Source: an uncultured Desulfobacterales bacterium (GTDB lineage: Bacteria > Desulfobacterota > Desulfobulbia > Desulfobulbales > Desulfocapsaceae). Taken from it: a stretch of DNA of 64,000 nt. A program made the position numbers and the translations under genes. Below the pieces are notes generated by a model. That model was not told where the DNA came from. It saw only the letters and a list, made by a program, of their open reading frames with translations, and ran no database searches. The stretch's first letter is position 1, and each line of letters opens with the position of its first letter. Of this stretch, positions 1-8,504 are shown piece after piece. The stretch covers positions 298,022 to 362,021 of the forward strand of contig CALGIJ010000004.1 of the NCBI GenBank assembly GCA_937915545.1. Reading direction: 5' to 3'.

Positions 1-75
1 GCAGCAGAGGAGGAGAAGAAAGAGGCGGCGTATGCGTTCCATGGATTCGGCTGGACAGGGTTCGACTCGGGATAG
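1..75 (+). CDS. 3' end of an unidentified plus-strand gene
   Basis: Frame 1 is open from the window edge to a TAG at 73-75 and gives a 24-residue tail with an acidic/basic run (EEEKKE) followed by aromatic and glycine residues. The tail would face the minus-strand gene ending at 220 convergently. The other two frames give arginine-rich strings unlike protein. Too little is visible to name a product, and chance openness cannot be excluded. Confidence 0.3.
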   Translation, partial: AAEEEKKEAAYAFHGFGWTGFDSG

Positions 76-139
76 GCGGAGACAAATATCGCCAAAGAAA
101 TAACAGAACGGCCGCACAAATTCCACGACAAAGACATCC

Positions 140-158
140 CTGCGGAAAAATGCCGCAG
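140..158. terminator. weak hairpin between convergent genes
   Basis: CTGCGG (140-145) pairs with CCGCAG (153-158) around a 7-base A-rich loop. It lies between the presumed gene end at 75 and the convergent gene end at 220. There is no T-run after either arm, so a terminator role is only a guess from position. Confidence 0.2.
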
Positions 159-219
159 CCGTTGGCGGTTGGCTACTGCGGCCTCCCAGGAAAGAGGGCG
201 GGAAGAAGGAAAAGGGGCC

Positions 220-717
220 TCATTCGGCGATGCAGAAAGGGGCAAGATGGTCCCGGAAGCGGTCGACCTCGACGCCGAGCGCGGCGGCGAACTCGCTCAG
301 CTGACGGAAAGTACAGTTGAGCAAGGTGGTGCGCCCCCGCCCGGTCTCGTCCATCTCCCTGACAATAAAACACCGCAGAGCCTCGGCCGCCTCCCGGCGC
401 ACCGGTCCGGCGTCAAGCCCCTGGCGGCTGCAGAAGGCGATGAAACGGGAATAGTTGACAATTGAACGTGCCGGGCCGCGGTAAGCCGCGGTGTCGCGGT
501 TGTCGTGGAGCAGATCGCGGACGATGATCTCGGCAAAGCGCGTCAGCGCCGCAGCCTGCAACCACTGACGCCGTTCGGCGTCGAGTTCGAGGTGCGGCCC
601 GTCCTTGGCCCTGGTGAGATAATAGAGGGCCGAGTGCAGGGCGATCTCCGGGGTCTCCCCGGAGTGGCGCACCAGGTACCACTCGTTTTCGAGGATCTCC
701 TCGAGATCAGGCTCCAT
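220..717 (-). CDS. conserved-looking hypothetical protein downstream of hemA
   Basis: This 165-residue soluble protein is predicted largely helical, with no signal peptide, membrane segment or motif I recognise. The start is taken at MEPDLEE because it overlaps the end of hemA by 11 bases, which suggests translational coupling. An upstream in-frame start would extend deeper into hemA and adds an unlikely arginine/serine-rich leader. It is the last gene of the minus-strand run that includes hemA and the ccsA-like gene. No function is proposed. Confidence 0.65.
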   Translation of the reverse strand: MEPDLEEILENEWYLVRHSGETPEIALHSALYYLTRAKDGPHLELDAERRQWLQAAALTRFAEIIVRDLLHDNRDTAAYRGPARSIVNYSRFIAFCSRQGLDAGPVRREAAEALRCFIVREMDETGRGRTTLLNCTFRQLSEFAAALGVEVDRFRDHLAPFCIAE

Positions 718-1996
718 GGTCCTCGCTTCCCAGGCCGAAGACCTCCCGCACCAGGGTGATCTTGGCATCGCTCCTGTCCCGCCCGGCGCAGGATTCGCTC
801 TTCAGGTACATCAGCGGGTCGTGCAGGATCTTGGCCACCATCGCCTCGGTCATGCGCGCCAACTGCTGCCGCTCCGCCTCGCCGAGGCCGGGCATCTTGG
901 CCACGGTGCGCTCGAGTTCCTGGCGGGCAATGTCGTCGAGCTTACCCCGCAGCGCCTGGATGGTCGGGTTGACCGCTACCCCGCCATACCAGTTCATGAA
1001 CTTGAGGGTCTCCTCGTCGACGATGCGCCCCGCCTTGACCGCTTCGCGGTCGCGCTCCGACTTGTTGATCTCGACGACGCTGGTGAGATCGTCGATATCG
1101 TAGAGATAGACGTTATCGAGGGTGATCAGCTCCGGGTCGAGGTCACGGGGCACGGCGATGTCGATAAAAAACAGCGGGCTGTTCATGCGCCGCCGCATCA
1201 CCGATTTCACCTCGTCGCGACGCAGGACGAGGTCGGGTGACCCGGTGGAACTGATGACGATGTCGACGTGCTGCAATTGCGCCACCAGCTCCTCCATGGA
1301 CACCGCCCGCCCCGAGAAGCGCCGCGCCAGGGCCACCGCCCGGGCCAGGGTACGGTTGGCCACGATCACTTCCTCCACCCCCTGGCCGACGAGATGCTCG
1401 GCGGCCAGCTCGGCCATCTCGCCGGCGCCGATGAGCAGCACGCGACGCCCGCGCAGATGACCGAAGATCTTCTTGGCCAGCTGCACCGCGGCATAGCTGA
1501 TGGACACCGCCGACGAGCCGATGGCGGTCTCGGTGCGTACCCGCTTGGCCACCGAGAAAGCCTTGTGGAGCAGTTTATTGAGCAGCGGCCCGGTGGTGCC
1601 GTTCCGCGCCGCGTGGCGATAGGCTTCCTTGAGCTGTCCGAGGATCTGCGCCTCGCCGACCACCATCGAGTCGAGACTGGCGGCGACCTTGAAGAGGTGC
1701 TGCACCGCAGCGCGCCCGTAATGCCGGTAGAGATACTGGTCAGCCTCGGCAATGGCAACGCGACCGGAGAAGAGGAACTCGACCACCCGCTCCTCGACGC
1801 CGCTGTCCGGCTCGATGACCAGCAGCAGCTCGACGCGGTTGCAGGTCGACAGCAGGTAACACTCCTTGACCCCGGGCAGTCCCTTGACCTTGGCCAGAGG
1901 CTCTTCGTAGCCGCCGGACAGGGCGATGCGCTCGCGAACGGCCAGTGGCGTGGTCTTGTGATTGACGCCGATGAGGAGCAGCTTTTCAGCGGGCAT
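707..1996 (-). CDS. hemA: glutamyl-tRNA reductase
   Basis: It reduces glutamyl-tRNA(Glu) to glutamate-1-semialdehyde with NADPH, the first committed step of C5-pathway tetrapyrrole synthesis in the cytoplasm. The N-terminus has the family motif GVNHKTTPLAVRE (about residues 10-22) and the catalytic-cysteine motif STCNRVE with Cys52. The NADPH-binding domain has a GAGEMAELAAEHL loop, and the C-terminus is the helical dimerisation domain. Length 429 aa is normal. ATG at 1996 is chosen because GGAGGAG lies 9 bases upstream; an upstream TTG would place that ribosome site inside the gene. The start overlaps the end of the cytochrome assembly gene by 11 bases, linking haem supply to cytochrome c maturation. 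Confidence 0.95.
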   Translation of the reverse strand: MPAEKLLLIGVNHKTTPLAVRERIALSGGYEEPLAKVKGLPGVKECYLLSTCNRVELLLVIEPDSGVEERVVEFLFSGRVAIAEADQYLYRHYGRAAVQHLFKVAASLDSMVVGEAQILGQLKEAYRHAARNGTTGPLLNKLLHKAFSVAKRVRTETAIGSSAVSISYAAVQLAKKIFGHLRGRRVLLIGAGEMAELAAEHLVGQGVEEVIVANRTLARAVALARRFSGRAVSMEELVAQLQHVDIVISSTGSPDLVLRRDEVKSVMRRRMNSPLFFIDIAVPRDLDPELITLDNVYLYDIDDLTSVVEINKSERDREAVKAGRIVDEETLKFMNWYGGVAVNPTIQALRGKLDDIARQELERTVAKMPGLGEAERQQLARMTEAMVAKILHDPLMYLKSESCAGRDRSDAKITLVREVFGLGSEDHGA

Positions 1997-2813
1997 AGCT
2001 GTGCACTCCTCCAAGCAGATAGGTCACCCCCCACAGGGTGAAGAGCACGCCGATGAAGCCGAGCACCGACATCGCCGCCGCCCTCTTGCCGCGCCAGCCG
2101 ACGGTGAGGCGCTGGTGCAGCTGCACCAGGTAGACGCACCAGGTGATCAATGACCAGGTCTCCTTCGGGTCCCACTGCCAGTAAGTCCCCCAGGCCTGCC
2201 GCGCCCACAGCGAACCGGTGACGATGCCAACGGTAAGAAAGGCGAAACCGGCGAGGAGGCAGTGGTGGTTGAGCTGGTCGAGGGCGCCCAGCGAGGGGAA
2301 GCGGGCGAAGAAATAGCCGAAGCGCTTGCTCTTCAACTCGCGCTCGAGGAGGAGATACATGAGGCTGCCGCAGAAGGCGAGGGTGAGAAAACCGTAGGCC
2401 ACCAGCGACACCCCGCCGTGGATCGGCAGCCAGACGCTCTGCAGGGCTGGCGGCAGCGGGGCGAAGGACTTGTGGGAAAAGGAGGCAACCAGCAGCAGGA
2501 GAAAAATCATCATCGACACCGGCGTGCCGAAATTTTTGACGCTATATCGCCAGCGAAAGCTGAGGTAGGCGATGGAGGTCGACCAGGCGAAGAAGACTAC
2601 CGCGTCGTGCTGCGAGGTCAGCGGGGTATGGCCGGCGATGGCGAAGCCAAGGACGATGTATCCGCTCTGAAGCACCCCCGAGAGAATCATCAGCACCCGG
2701 GCGATGGTCCGCACCTTCTTGCCCTGGGCGACGAAATGCACCATATAGGCGGCGGCGGTGAGAAAGGCGGTGACCAGCGTCACGCGAAAAAAGAGGAGAG
2801 TGAAATCTTCCAT
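1986..2813 (-). CDS. CcsA/HemX-type cytochrome c biogenesis membrane protein
   Basis: This 275-residue integral membrane protein has about eight hydrophobic segments. Near the C-terminus is the tryptophan-rich haem-handling signature (WGTYWQWDPKETW, at roughly residue 208) typical of the CcsA/CcmC/HemX haem-handling superfamily. Conserved histidines sit in periplasmic loops (SQHDAVVFF, WLPIHGGVS). Members deliver haem to apocytochrome c in system II or modulate HemA levels. Adjacency to and overlap with hemA is the classic hemX-hemA arrangement. ATG 2813 is preferred because AAGGA is 9 bases upstream; ATG 2819 and TTG 2822 are too close to it. Confidence 0.88.
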   Translation of the reverse strand: MEDFTLLFFRVTLVTAFLTAAAYMVHFVAQGKKVRTIARVLMILSGVLQSGYIVLGFAIAGHTPLTSQHDAVVFFAWSTSIAYLSFRWRYSVKNFGTPVSMMIFLLLLVASFSHKSFAPLPPALQSVWLPIHGGVSLVAYGFLTLAFCGSLMYLLLERELKSKRFGYFFARFPSLGALDQLNHHCLLAGFAFLTVGIVTGSLWARQAWGTYWQWDPKETWSLITWCVYLVQLHQRLTVGWRGKRAAAMSVLGFIGVLFTLWGVTYLLGGVHSYAR

Positions 2814-2854
2814 AGCCATCAATCCTTTCTGCTGCCGCAGCCGCCCCGCGCCCC

Positions 2855-3547
2855 CTACTCGGCGGGGCTATCGTTGCTGTCGAGGAAGTCCCGCACCACT
2901 GCCACGGCATCGACCTGCTCCGGCAGCTCGCGGAGCAGCAGCATCTGCAATTCAAACCAGTCGCCGGCAAGAACCTTGTCCACGAGTCCCTGGTGGAGGA
3001 GGCTGCGAAAGATCTCGCCGTGTTCCGCCGCGCCATCGCCGCTGCCATCCACCAGGCATTGCCGGATGCGGGCCATGAGATCGACCACCGCCCCGTAGCC
3101 GGGGCCAATTTCCTCCTCGAGACGCTCGCGCACGACTTTGGCCAGCGCCGGACTGCCACCACCGGTGGAGATGGTGATCAGCATGGCGCCGCGGCGAAAG
3201 TGGGCGGGGACGTGAAAATCGCTGCCGGCTGGATCGTCGGCGCTGTTGAGCAGCACGCCGTGACACATCGCCTCGCGCTGTACCACGGTCTGGACGGCTC
3301 GATCATTGGTGGCGGCGAAGGCCATGAAGGCACCCTTGAGGTCCCCTTCGGCATAGAGGCGCGGCAGCCACTCGACCTGTCCCCCCTCGGCAAGGTGAAG
3401 CAGTTCGCCCTCCAGGCGAGGACAGACGAGGCGGATCCGCGCCTCTGCGGCAAGAAGGCCCTTGACCTTGCGCAGGGCGACCTCGCCGCCGCCGACGACG
3501 ACCGCCAGGCGACCGCGCAACTGCACGTTCATCGGGTAATAGGTCAT
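2855..3547 (-). CDS. Met8/CysG-N-like siroheme dehydrogenase-ferrochelatase
   Basis: The family oxidises precorrin-2 to sirohydrochlorin with NAD+ (and in some members inserts iron) on the way to siroheme or alternative haem. The sequence has an N-terminal Rossmann domain with VVGGGEVALRKVKGLL (about residues 16-31), then FAATND and the central ISTGGGSPALAKVVRERLE dimerisation motif. There is no uroporphyrinogen methyltransferase domain, so this is the stand-alone form of about 230 aa. ATG 3547 has AGGGG just upstream; earlier in-frame starts add a low-complexity leader. It sits 41 bases upstream of the ccsA-like gene, grouping tetrapyrrole branch enzymes. Confidence 0.88.
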   Translation of the reverse strand: MTYYPMNVQLRGRLAVVVGGGEVALRKVKGLLAAEARIRLVCPRLEGELLHLAEGGQVEWLPRLYAEGDLKGAFMAFAATNDRAVQTVVQREAMCHGVLLNSADDPAGSDFHVPAHFRRGAMLITISTGGGSPALAKVVRERLEEEIGPGYGAVVDLMARIRQCLVDGSGDGAAEHGEIFRSLLHQGLVDKVLAGDWFELQMLLLRELPEQVDAVAVVRDFLDSNDSPAE

Positions 3548-3599
3548 CGCCGGCCCCTGGCCGTCCCGCTCGTCGCCGGTCATCGCGGTGTCCCGCGGT

Positions 3600-4292
3600 T
3601 CAGCTGCGCCGCCGCAGTCTGTTGACGATGATCGTTCGTTGCTGGCCATTTCGTCTGATGATCTGGGTCTTGGCGGCGATATCGAAGTTTTTCGCCGCCA
3701 GGTCGAGGAACCTGGGCAGGCTTTGCCGGCTGCTGTCGTGGGCGAGAAAGATGGTGCCTTCGGGTTTGAGGAGGGTCGTAAAGAGGTGCAGCAGCGGCTC
3801 GAAGAAGCTCTCGCGAAAGAGGATCTCCGCCCCGGCGAGCACATCGAAGGGCCCCAGCGGCACAGGTTTCAGCCAGTCGAGGTGGACGAAGGAGATGTCG
3901 CTCAGCCCCGAGGCGGCGGCACTGACGCGCTGGAAATCGAGAATGATATCCTCGTAGTCGCTGAGGGTCACCCGGTACCCGTTGGCCGCCGCGGCGAGGC
4001 CCGGTGCGCCCAGACCGGCGCCCAGCTCAAGCAGCTCGCGCCCGGCGACATCCTTCTGCGAGCCGAGGAAATAGGCGAGAATCATCGCGGCGTCCCAGAG
4101 GCGAATCCAGAAGGGAAATTGCGACACGTCGGCGAAGGGGTCGCGGCCGTCGAGATACTCTTCGAGGTCGGCGAGCTTGAGCAGGCGCAATTTCCTCTCA
4201 TTGACCTGGAAACGGTCGAAGGTCAGGGAATAGGTCTGGCGGATGCGGTTATAGATCTGCCGCTCCGCTTCGGGCAGGGTGCGTATGTCCAT
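3600..4292 (-). CDS. class I SAM-dependent methyltransferase (METTL21/nicotinamide-methylase-like)
   Basis: The 230-residue protein has motif I LLELGAGLGAPGLAAAANG (about residues 85-103), an acidic motif II (LSDYEDIILDF) and a post-I DVLAGAEILF segment. It starts with a helical region and FPFWIRLWDAAMILA, as in the lysine-methylase-like predicted nicotinamide N-methylase group. The substrate is probably a protein lysine, but this is not determined. ATG 4292 is the only start giving a family-like N-terminus; no clear ribosome site precedes it. A terminator-like hairpin lies immediately upstream, so it may have low or separate expression. Confidence 0.75.
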   Translation of the reverse strand: MDIRTLPEAERQIYNRIRQTYSLTFDRFQVNERKLRLLKLADLEEYLDGRDPFADVSQFPFWIRLWDAAMILAYFLGSQKDVAGRELLELGAGLGAPGLAAAANGYRVTLSDYEDIILDFQRVSAAASGLSDISFVHLDWLKPVPLGPFDVLAGAEILFRESFFEPLLHLFTTLLKPEGTIFLAHDSSRQSLPRFLDLAAKNFDIAAKTQIIRRNGQQRTIIVNRLRRRS

Positions 4293-4312
4293 GGCAGTCG
4301 CAGGAAGAAGGG

Positions 4313-4338
4313 AAAAAACACCGCACCTCGGCGTGCGG
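4313..4338 (-). terminator. rho-independent terminator-like hairpin after the tlpA-like gene
   Basis: Read on the minus strand, a 6-bp stem (CCGCAC/GTGCGG, hexaloop) is followed by TGTTTTTT. It lies 120 bases after the TlpA stop and 20 bases before the methyltransferase start. A second perfect 7-bp hairpin without a T-run (GCGGGGC/GCCCCGC) occurs at 4437-4453. Confidence 0.5.
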
Positions 4339-4460
4339 CGAGCCGGCAAAATACTGAAAAAGCCCGCCTCTGTCAATCGCCAAAGCCCTCGCCGCAAGGA
4401 CGGCACCCTTGCACCGCTCGCCCTGGAGCCAGGCTGGCGGGGCACGGCCCCGCAAGGTTA

Positions 4461-4961
4461 TCAGTTGAGAAGGCTGCGGATATCCTTTTCCAGGACGTGG
4501 TGCTCGACGTAGCCGTTGTATTTCTTGACCACGTTGCCGGCCTTGTTGACCAGAAAGGCCACCGGGATGCCGTAGATGCCGCCGAAGTCATCGGCGGTCT
4601 TGGCCTGGGCGAGGAGCACCGGGTAGTTGATGGCCTTCTTTTCGACAAACTTGGCCACCACCGCCGGTCCCTGCTGATCAACCGACATCCCCACCACGGA
4701 GAAGCCGGCATCGGCAAGGTCGGTATGGAGCTTGACCAGTGACGGAACCTCCTCCAGGCAAGGTCGGCACCAGGTGGCGAAAAAGGTCAGCAGCAGCACC
4801 TTGCCCTTGAAGACACTGGAGTTGACCGTGGTTCCGTTGCGGACATCCTGCAGATCGAAGGTGGGCATGGGCGTGGCCGCCACAGCCATTCCCGGGACCA
4901 AGGCCGTTGCGGCGAGAGAAAGGATCATGCCGATCAAGAGAACACCGCACCGCTTTTTCAT
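4461..4961 (-). CDS. TlpA/ResA-type periplasmic thiol-disulfide oxidoreductase
   Basis: This 166-residue thioredoxin-fold protein has an N-terminal signal peptide (MKKR, then a hydrophobic run to about residue 29). The active site ATWCRPC has Cys65 and Cys68, followed by the cis-proline region GIYGIPVAFLVN. Such proteins reduce the CxxCH cysteines of apocytochromes c before haem attachment, which fits the downstream ccsA-like gene. ATG 4961 has GGGAG 7 bases upstream. A longer reading lacks any reasonable start signal. Confidence 0.88.
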   Translation of the reverse strand: MKKRCGVLLIGMILSLAATALVPGMAVAATPMPTFDLQDVRNGTTVNSSVFKGKVLLLTFFATWCRPCLEEVPSLVKLHTDLADAGFSVVGMSVDQQGPAVVAKFVEKKAINYPVLLAQAKTADDFGGIYGIPVAFLVNKAGNVVKKYNGYVEHHVLEKDIRSLLN

Positions 4962-5017
4962 CGTCGAACTCCCGGGAAGATTTGCTTCTTGACACTTCTG
5001 TGCTATACTCTCGCGAC

Positions 5018-5045
5018 ACTTTATTCCATATTCTCCGAATGTCAA
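5018..5045 (-). promoter_or_regulatory. candidate sigma-70 promoter for the tlpA-like gene
   Basis: On the minus strand a perfect -35 TTGACA (5045-5040) is followed after 16 bases by TAAAGT (5023-5018). It is 57 bases from the TlpA ATG in a 223-base divergent intergenic region. Confidence 0.45.
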
Positions 5046-5184
5046 CAAGTGCCAGGGGCTGCCGGCACCCCGTCGTGCCGACCACAAACTGAAGCTTCCA
5101 CCCCATTCCTACTGGGTTTTTCGGCAACTACGGGCAGACGCCCGCCGCCCGTCCGAGGGTGGCCATCTTACCGCGACGATCTCC

Positions 5185-6189
5185 ATGAAAGCACCGTTTT
5201 CACCCCCTGGCGGACTTTTCCGCCACCTCCTCATCGCCGTCCTGCTCGCCTTCCCCGCCGCAGTTGCGGCGCAGCTGGTGGACAAGGTGGTCGCCATCGT
5301 CAACGACGAGGTTATCACCCTCAGCGAAGTGGAAGAGGAGGCGGCGCGCATTTATCAGAACATCTCTACCGAAGGTCCGGTGCCGGGGTTCGGCACTTCC
5401 ATGGCGGAAGTGCGCGAATCGACAGTAAACAGCCTCATCGACCGCCGGCTCATCAACCAGCGGGCCAAAGCGACCAACACCACGGTCAGCGACGAAGAAC
5501 TGCAGGCGGCCATGGAAACCACCCGCACCCGCATGGGCCTCGACCCGGCAGCATTCCGCAGGAAGATGGAACAGACCGGGATGAGCGAGGACGCCCTGAA
5601 GAAACAGCTGCGCGATCAGATTCTCCAAGGCAAACTGGTCAGCATGGACGTGCGCTCCAAGACGGTGGTCACCGACGAGATGGTCCGCGAGTATTACGAC
5701 CGCAACCATGGCACCGGCTCCGACAAAGGTAACCTTTACCTTTTGCAGATGGGCTTCGCCTGGAACGCCAAGGCGAAAGACGAAGCGCAGCTTGCCGAGG
5801 AAAAGGCTGAAGCACGCAAACGGGCCGAACAGGCCCGCGCCCTGGTCGAAGATGGTCAGGACTTCTCGGCGGTAGCGAAGAAATTCTCGGAGTTGCCCTC
5901 GGCCATCGACGGCGGCGACCTCGGCCTGCTGCACCTCGACGACCTCGCCAAGGCCACCCGCGCCGCCATCGCCGACCTCAAACCTGGGAAGATCAGCGAG
6001 ATCGTCGAAACCGCCGACAGCTATCAGTTCTTCAAAGTGCTTTCGGAAAAAGACAAGTCGGCCGATGAGGCCGCCTTCGACAAGGTCAAGGAGGATATTC
6101 GCGAGAAGCTCTTCCAGGAGAAGCTCAAAACCGCCTACGTCGAATGGGTCAAGAAACTCCGCGATAACGCATATATACAAAAACTCTAA
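5185..6189 (+). CDS. SurA-like periplasmic chaperone / parvulin peptidyl-prolyl isomerase
   Basis: The protein aids folding of outer-membrane proteins. A signal peptide (about residues 1-28) precedes the SurA N-terminal signature VDKVVAIVNDEVITLSEV. A helical chaperone region (about 60-165) is followed by a PpiC/parvulin domain (about 170-280) with FSELPSAIDGGDLGLL and a C-terminal helix returning to the core. At 334 aa with one parvulin domain it is shorter than E. coli SurA, which has two. It heads the plus-strand run to the RodZ-like gene (27-base gap). The start has no strong ribosome site. Confidence 0.88.
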   Translation: MKAPFSPPGGLFRHLLIAVLLAFPAAVAAQLVDKVVAIVNDEVITLSEVEEEAARIYQNISTEGPVPGFGTSMAEVRESTVNSLIDRRLINQRAKATNTTVSDEELQAAMETTRTRMGLDPAAFRRKMEQTGMSEDALKKQLRDQILQGKLVSMDVRSKTVVTDEMVREYYDRNHGTGSDKGNLYLLQMGFAWNAKAKDEAQLAEEKAEARKRAEQARALVEDGQDFSAVAKKFSELPSAIDGGDLGLLHLDDLAKATRAAIADLKPGKISEIVETADSYQFFKVLSEKDKSADEAAFDKVKEDIREKLFQEKLKTAYVEWVKKLRDNAYIQKL

Positions 6190-6216
6190 GCCTTTGCCTT
6201 CTCTTTCTCACCTTTC

Positions 6217-7098
6217 ATGACGCCGCCTGCCACCGAAACGGAAACCCTGGGCCTGGGAGAGCTGCTCCGCACGACGCGCCTGCAGCGAGGGCTTCACCTC
6301 GACGATGTTGCCGAGGCGACGAAGATCTCGCCGAAGAACCTCAAGGCCATGGAGGAGAGCGACTTCGCCGCCCTGCCGGCGGAGGTCTTCACCCGGGGAT
6401 TCTACAGCCTCTATGCCAGATATCTCGGACTCGAGCAGGACGAGGTGCTGGCCAGCTATCACCGCGAACGCCGCCACGCCCCGGCCGACAACCACCTCAA
6501 GACCCCGCCGCCATGTCGGCTGGCGGAAAACATGAAAACCCTCGCCGAACCACCCAGTTCGCTGCCCTTCGCCTATTTCGGCTTCGTGCTGCTGCTGCTG
6601 CTCGTCGTCGGCGCCTTCCTGTGCTGGTATTTCTCCTTTAACCCTGCCTCGTATCTCAGCTACAAGCTGCGCAGCCTCGATGGCCAGAAACAGGTCGAGG
6701 AAACCGCTCTGCCGTCCTCCGCAGCAACCTCGGGCAAGGACTCTGCCCTGCTCGCCCCCAGGCTACTCGAGCTGCCCAGCCCGACCATTGCCACCGCCGC
6801 CCTCATCGAGCCACGCCAAAGCGACAGCCCGGGCCCGGCCCCTGCAGCCACCCGCTATCACCTCAACATGGTCTTTTCCCGCGACGCCACCGTAGCCCTG
6901 ACCATCGACGACCAGCCTTCCCGCACCCTCAACTTCCGCGAGGGCGAACAGGCCAGCTGGCGGGCGGTGGAAAAGCTCGTCGTCTCCCTGCCCGCCGACG
7001 GCCGGGCCAGGGTGGTACTCAACGGAATCACCATCGAGCTGCCCCCACCGGAAAACGATCTCATCACTCTGGCCATACCGGAATCCCTGCTGCGCTAG
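6217..7098 (+). CDS. RodZ-like helix-turn-helix membrane protein
   Basis: An N-terminal Xre-type HTH (about residues 12-80, with LLRTTRLQRGLHLDDVAEATKIS) is followed by a linker and one transmembrane helix (about 118-141). A proline-rich periplasmic stretch leads to a C-terminal DUF4115 beta domain (about 210-293). RodZ connects MreB to the wall-elongation machinery. The architecture and 293-aa length match. It sits between the chaperone gene and recO, 6 bases before the latter. Confidence 0.85.
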   Translation: MTPPATETETLGLGELLRTTRLQRGLHLDDVAEATKISPKNLKAMEESDFAALPAEVFTRGFYSLYARYLGLEQDEVLASYHRERRHAPADNHLKTPPPCRLAENMKTLAEPPSSLPFAYFGFVLLLLLVVGAFLCWYFSFNPASYLSYKLRSLDGQKQVEETALPSSAATSGKDSALLAPRLLELPSPTIATAALIEPRQSDSPGPAPAATRYHLNMVFSRDATVALTIDDQPSRTLNFREGEQASWRAVEKLVVSLPADGRARVVLNGITIELPPPENDLITLAIPESLLR

Positions 7099-7104
7099 CC
7101 CTGC

Positions 7105-7944
7105 ATGGAAACCGACGTCATCGTCCTCGACAGCAACGACCATGGCGAGTCGGACGTCATCCTCACCCTTTTCGCGCGCCATGAGGGCCGGGTCAGAGCC
7201 ATCGCCAAGGGAGGAAGAAAGAGCCTGCGCCGCTTCGTCAACAAACTCGAGCCATTCAGCTTCCTGCACGTCGTCTGTCGCCGCAAGAGTCCGGGCGCCC
7301 TGGCCTTTCTCGCCGAAGCGGAGCTGCACAGCGCCTTCTTCAACATTCGCAACGACCTGGAACTGTACACGGTGGCCTCCGTCATCCAGGAGTTTCTTCT
7401 CATTGCCATCAAGGACGAGCAGCCGGACGAGCGCATCTTCCGCCTCAGCCTGTGGTCTCTGCATCACCTCGACCAACAGCACACCCCGCGGGCGGTGCTC
7501 GCTCTCTTTCTCATCCGCTTTTTCGAATACCTCGGCTATCGCCCCGACCTGGAGCACTGCGGCGGCTGCAGGCGCGCGGTTACCGCCACCGCCCAGTGCC
7601 ACTTCCACCCCGAGTGGGGCGCTCTTGTCTGCACTCATTGCCGCAGCGCCGTCACGGTGACCACGCCCCTTTCCCCTGGCGCGGTCAAAGTGCTGCGGGT
7701 AGCCCAGCACCTGCCGCTGGAGCGTCTCGACCGCCTGCGCCTCTCCGGACCGATGCTGCAGGAAGCGTTAACCATGCTCCATCAGTACGGACGCAACCTC
7801 TTCCAGCGGGATATCGTCTCCTGGCGGCAGCTGCGGCGGACGCCACGGCCGGTAGCGAAGCCGGCAGCCTCCGACGACTCCGCGCGACTCCAGCGCAATC
7901 CTGCCCCGACAGGGGCCCTCACGATCAAAGAGGAGCACATATGA
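7105..7944 (+). CDS. recO: DNA repair protein RecO
   Basis: RecO loads RecA onto SSB-coated single strands in the RecFOR pathway. The OB-fold N-terminus (METDVIVLDSNDHGESDVILTL) has the family's glycine-glutamate-serine segment. The C-terminal zinc site is intact: Cys152/Cys155 and Cys176/Cys179. Length 279 aa is slightly long because of a poorly conserved tail. The stop overlaps the next gene's ATG by 4 bases (ATGA). Confidence 0.92.
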   Translation: METDVIVLDSNDHGESDVILTLFARHEGRVRAIAKGGRKSLRRFVNKLEPFSFLHVVCRRKSPGALAFLAEAELHSAFFNIRNDLELYTVASVIQEFLLIAIKDEQPDERIFRLSLWSLHHLDQQHTPRAVLALFLIRFFEYLGYRPDLEHCGGCRRAVTATAQCHFHPEWGALVCTHCRSAVTVTTPLSPGAVKVLRVAQHLPLERLDRLRLSGPMLQEALTMLHQYGRNLFQRDIVSWRQLRRTPRPVAKPAASDDSARLQRNPAPTGALTIKEEHI

Positions 7945-8450
7945 AATCCCTCGTACCCGCAGCCCTGATGTTGCTGCTGTCCATCTCACCGGCGCTGGCC
8001 GCCTCGGGCGACGCCCACCGCATCGGCGGCGGCGCCAGTTACTGGGTGACCCTCGAGGACATCGAATTCGATGACGAAAAGTTCGACGATAGCGGCGTTT
8101 CCTATCTCCTCTCCTACCAGTTCTGGCCGTCGCTGCTCGGCGTCGAACTCGACCTCGAACTGCTTCCCGACCGTTTCGGCGAGACCGCACTGGCGCCTGA
8201 AGCCTACGTGCTCTTCGGCCGTTCCGTCTATGTCGGCGCCGGCATCGGTATCGTCTACAGTAACGACGAGTTCGCCGACGAACCCTTCTTCGCCCTGCGC
8301 GCCGGCCTCAACCTCGAATTGCTGCCGGGCTTCTACGCCGACATCAATGCCAACTACCGCTTCAACGACTCGGCTGACCTCGACAACGACGAGCGCAACA
8401 TCGACACCGACACGGTCTTTCTCGGCGCCGGTCTGCGGCTCGCCTTTTAG
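7941..8450 (+). CDS. small outer-membrane beta-barrel protein
   Basis: This 169-residue protein has a signal peptide (about 1-21, ending ALA-AS). Alternating hydrophobic strands with aromatic girdles end in the outer-membrane signature LGAGLRLAF, with a terminal phenylalanine. The size suggests an 8-strand barrel like the OmpA/YfaZ-type families. An AGGAG site lies 5 bases before ATG 7941, which overlaps the recO stop. The role is unknown. Confidence 0.75.
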   Translation: MKSLVPAALMLLLSISPALAASGDAHRIGGGASYWVTLEDIEFDDEKFDDSGVSYLLSYQFWPSLLGVELDLELLPDRFGETALAPEAYVLFGRSVYVGAGIGIVYSNDEFADEPFFALRAGLNLELLPGFYADINANYRFNDSADLDNDERNIDTDTVFLGAGLRLAF

Positions 8451-8504
8451 AAGGACTCAGGGCAGCGGGATGCGGGACGAGACGGCCGGCGGAACGGAGG
8501 AGAC

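Noticed and set aside
4989..5009. TTGACA and TATACT on the plus strand upstream of the SurA-like gene
   Set aside because: The spacer is only 9 bases, too short for sigma-70; the minus-strand TTGACA/TAAAGT pair is better placed.
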